Assembly (NCBI GenBank): GCA_003427395.1
Contig: BFEA01000330.1
Span: 1,465,658-1,512,823 of the forward strand
Origin: Chara braunii
Taxonomy: Eukaryota; Streptophyta; Charophyceae; Charales; Characeae
Reading direction: 5' to 3'
Length of the DNA stretch: 47,166 bases
Shown here: in pieces, positions 45,134-47,166 of the stretch
Layout of the letters: every line of letters begins with the position of its first letter
Numbering within the stretch: position 1 is the stretch's first letter
The notes under the pieces: model-generated
Seen by the model: the letters and a program-made list of their open reading frames with translations, nothing else
Databases searched by the model: none
What the model was told of the DNA's origin: nothing
Program-made: the position numbers and the translations under genes

Positions 45134-45144
45134 TATATATATAT
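45084..45144. repeat. (TA)n tract between MITE and hammerhead-like repeat
   Basis: About 60 bases of TA broken by one GACA. The same MITE-(TA)n-H arrangement is seen near 38.7-38.8 kb. Confidence 0.95.
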
Positions 45145-45252
45145 CGTCACAAACAGAACTGGCAGGTAAACCGTAGGCAGAGAGAGAGAGAAGAGGACAA
45201 CAAATGAGGGGTTGTGCCAAACTGTTTCGTCGGAGTTTCACCGACTCATCAG
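45145..45252 (-). ncRNA. Hammerhead-ribozyme-like repeat, single copy (H3)
   Basis: Minus strand from 45252: CUGAUGA (the most common natural hammerhead form), stem II GUCGG/CCGAC with loop UGAAACU, GAAA, then ACAGUUUGGC. The U of the GUC triplet is G here (45216-45218), so cleavage should be lost. The rest matches the 40-kb arms to the common 3' end GTGACGAT. A (TA)n tract lies beyond CUGA, after GCCTC. Confidence 0.6.
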
Positions 45253-45407
45253 GAGGCTATATATATATATATATATTGTCATTTATACATTAACACATAC
45301 ACATAGTGTAAAAAAAATATATGAAAATAAATACACACATATACACATTACGTAATATAAAAAAAGATAACGCATAGTACGAAACACGAAAAAAATAAAT
45401 TGTCGTG

Positions 45408-45575
45408 AAAGTTACAAAAAAAGCGAAACTGGGAGATTATACCGAAAAAAAATAAATATTTTGCGTGCGTACTCATCATGGCTCCTTGACAAAGAGCACG
45501 ATGAGTACAAACGCAAAATATATATATTTTTTTCCGTATAATCTTCCGATTGTCGTTTTTTTTTTGTGACTTTTT
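45408..45575. mobile_element. Foldback element with ~75-bp arms
   Basis: GTTACAAAAAAAGCGAAACT, GAGATTATACCGAAAAAAAA, ATATTTTGCGTGCGTACTCA and TCATGG on the left pair with the inverted right arm (CGATGAGTACAAACGCAAAA, TTTTTTCCGTATAATCTTCC, TTTTTTGTGAC). The loop is about 20 bases around CCTTGACAAAG. Identity is about 85% by eye. No protein; resembles a short MITE, though a hairpin RNA precursor cannot be excluded. Confidence 0.65.
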
Positions 45576-45776
45576 CTCTACGGAACGACGTCCTCTATTT
45601 CTCACGACAACTCGGAGGACGTTGAAGGTACTTACTAACTTTCTTGTCTTCTTTTTTTTTGCATTATCCCACTTATCTTTCCCTCCCCGATCGCTGGCAC
45701 CCCTCACCAATCAAGCAGTGACTCAATGAAACCCTAAGTCAATCAACAAAAGAAGAAAAAAACGTTTTAACAATCA

Positions 45777-45905
45777 TTTCGTCAAAATGAACATCTTCTA
45801 TTTTTTAAACGAAATTGAAACTGAGTTTTTGGCCGAAAAATCATCAAAATTTGTTGTTTCTGAGGGTCCGGCGTTTGTTAAACTATGGACCCCCTGGTTG
45901 TACCT
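45777..45905 (+). mobile_element. Half copy of the 2374-2731 foldback family
   Basis: TTTCGTCAAAATGAACATC...TTTAAACGAAATTGAAACT, CATCAAAATTTGTTGTTTC, GAGGGTCCGGCG and GGACCCCCTGGTTGTAC match the left arm at 2374-2510. The second arm is missing; a (CT)n tract follows at 45943. Confidence 0.75.
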
Positions 45906-45940
45906 TTCTCCTCATGAAAGGCACCGTGTTCGACTGACCC

Positions 45941-45942
<2 letters not shown>

Positions 45943-46004
<62 letters not shown>

Positions 46005-46005
46005 N

Positions 46006-46069
<64 letters not shown>

Positions 46070-46084
46070 CCCCTCTCTCTCTCT
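45943..46084. repeat. (CT)n microsatellite with one N
   Basis: About 140 bases of CT with an N at 46005. Open frames across it on either strand are translations of the repeat. Confidence 0.97.
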
Positions 46085-46202
46085 ATTAAGGGCAACAACG
46101 ATGACGACCGACGATGGCAGACGGGCCGGACGTGGTTGCACGTAGGGAAACTCGCTACCGTCACCGCGCGGCGGAAAACCGCCCGAAGTCACTGCGAGAC
46201 CA

Positions 46203-46828
46203 AGGTTGAGTACAGTATGCGAAAAAGTTGAGGAATGCGATGTTCTTTCAACCTTAGACTCGGATGGTTGTAAATGAAATCGGCTAATGCTCGTGGGATA
46301 ACTCCGGGTCGAACTGTGAGGTCCTCGGCCTCATATTGATAATTATGGAATGAAGTATTTAAAAAAAAAAAAAAAAAAACCGTATTCAGAATGTCTCGAG
46401 GCTACTTTGACTTCCGTATAGATGAGAACACTTCTTCCAGCTGTTTTGTATTTTGTCCCTTCCTTCACTGTTGCTAACCATTTTCTCTAGAACGCCAGTT
46501 AAAAAATATGTGAGGTGAGAGGGGCAGGAAGGGGGGGAGCCGTTTTGTAGTAGAGCACGACGTTACACCGACGATGTGAGATCTCGCGAACGACCAACAA
46601 AGGGAATTCGACGAAGCGCCTGAACCTGGATGTCGCATTGGCAAAATTTCATCGACCTGTTCATAACATAACTAAGTCCACAATCATGCGATCGATCCAA
46701 TTCCTCTTCGGATGTGAGACCTAGCCAACCGATTTTACAAAATTTACAGAATCTGTGCAAAATCAGGGCATATTACTCCCATTGACTTACTATGAGGGCA
46801 CGGGTGCGCGACCCGTAGCTTGTTAAGT

Positions 46829-46905
<77 letters not shown>

Positions 46906-46947
46906 CATCGATAAGATGAGCAACGCACCAACCAACAACACTTGCAC
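46203..46947. repeat. 0.74-kb dispersed repeat, copy 2
   Basis: Partner of 43619-44355 in direct orientation, about 2.58 kb apart. Differences are scattered substitutions plus GA-tract length. The region between the copies holds the E4 MITE, H3 and two foldback pieces. Confidence 0.88.
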
Positions 46948-47047
46948 CTCCAACCCCTCGACTGGCCTCACACTTCTTCCATCGATAGAATGACCAAAAT
47001 CGAATGAATCTTTCACTACAACATGCAATTATACACTACTACACTCG

Positions 47048-47083
47048 TGTGTGTGTGTGCGTGTGTGTGTATGTGTGTGTGTC

Positions 47084-47166
<83 letters not shown>
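47048..47166. repeat. (GT)n then (GA)n to window edge
   Basis: GTGTGTGCGTGTG...TGTGTGAGAGAG: a GT run switching to a pure GA run that continues to the last base. Confidence 0.97.

Overview
This is a gene-poor, repeat-dense stretch of a large eukaryotic nuclear genome. Streptophyte (plant or charophyte alga) is my best guess. The clues are a LINE remnant with a plant-type zf-RVT CCHC end, an LTR element whose primer-binding site resembles a plant tRNA-Asp complement, a second site matching the tRNA-iMet complement, and a Ulp1-like protease remnant of the kind often carried by plant transposons. I found no intact cellular gene, rRNA or functional tRNA. Nearly everything recognisable is a mobile element, a decayed piece of one, or a microsatellite. 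Both window ends lie inside (GA)n tracts. A perfect Tn5/Nextera mate-pair junction at 309-346 and single N bases at 12811, 39842 and 46005 show assembly imperfections.

Layout. 1-346: a fragment that may be wrongly joined at an adapter. 762-1503 (-): inactivated Ulp1/C48 peptidase. 2374-2731: long foldback element. 8890-9775: 481-bp tandem duplication. 12133-17240: hAT-like MITEs of two families (here E and F), a duplicated segment, and tRNA-like SINE remnants. 17274-18266: (GT)n/(AATC)n compound array. 18267-34642: a very large non-autonomous LTR retrotransposon on the minus strand, with about 5.1-5.3 kb LTRs and a 6.0 kb interior lacking gag-pol. Each LTR carries the same decayed reading frame. 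34643-37140: unassigned sequence. 37140-40900: a chain of mobile elements separated by (TA)n tracts. 41434-43204: a 178-bp tandem duplication followed by a 5'-truncated LINE. 43619-47166: two copies of a 0.7 kb repeat surrounding an E-family MITE, a hammerhead-like repeat and a foldback element.

Three points deserve attention. (1) Inside the LTR element, nine short hairpins at 24222-24982 share a conserved loop while their stem bases change in compensating pairs, which suggests a selected RNA (or ssDNA) structure. (2) A roughly 105-bp repeat family found only beside (TA)n tracts (38.8, 40.1-40.3 and 45.2 kb) carries a hammerhead-ribozyme-like core; at 40.1-40.3 kb it forms a near-perfect palindrome. 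(3) A 355-bp insertion in one LTR, with an 8-bp target duplication and an empty site in the other LTR, allows the whole E/F MITE group to be assigned to a hAT-like superfamily.
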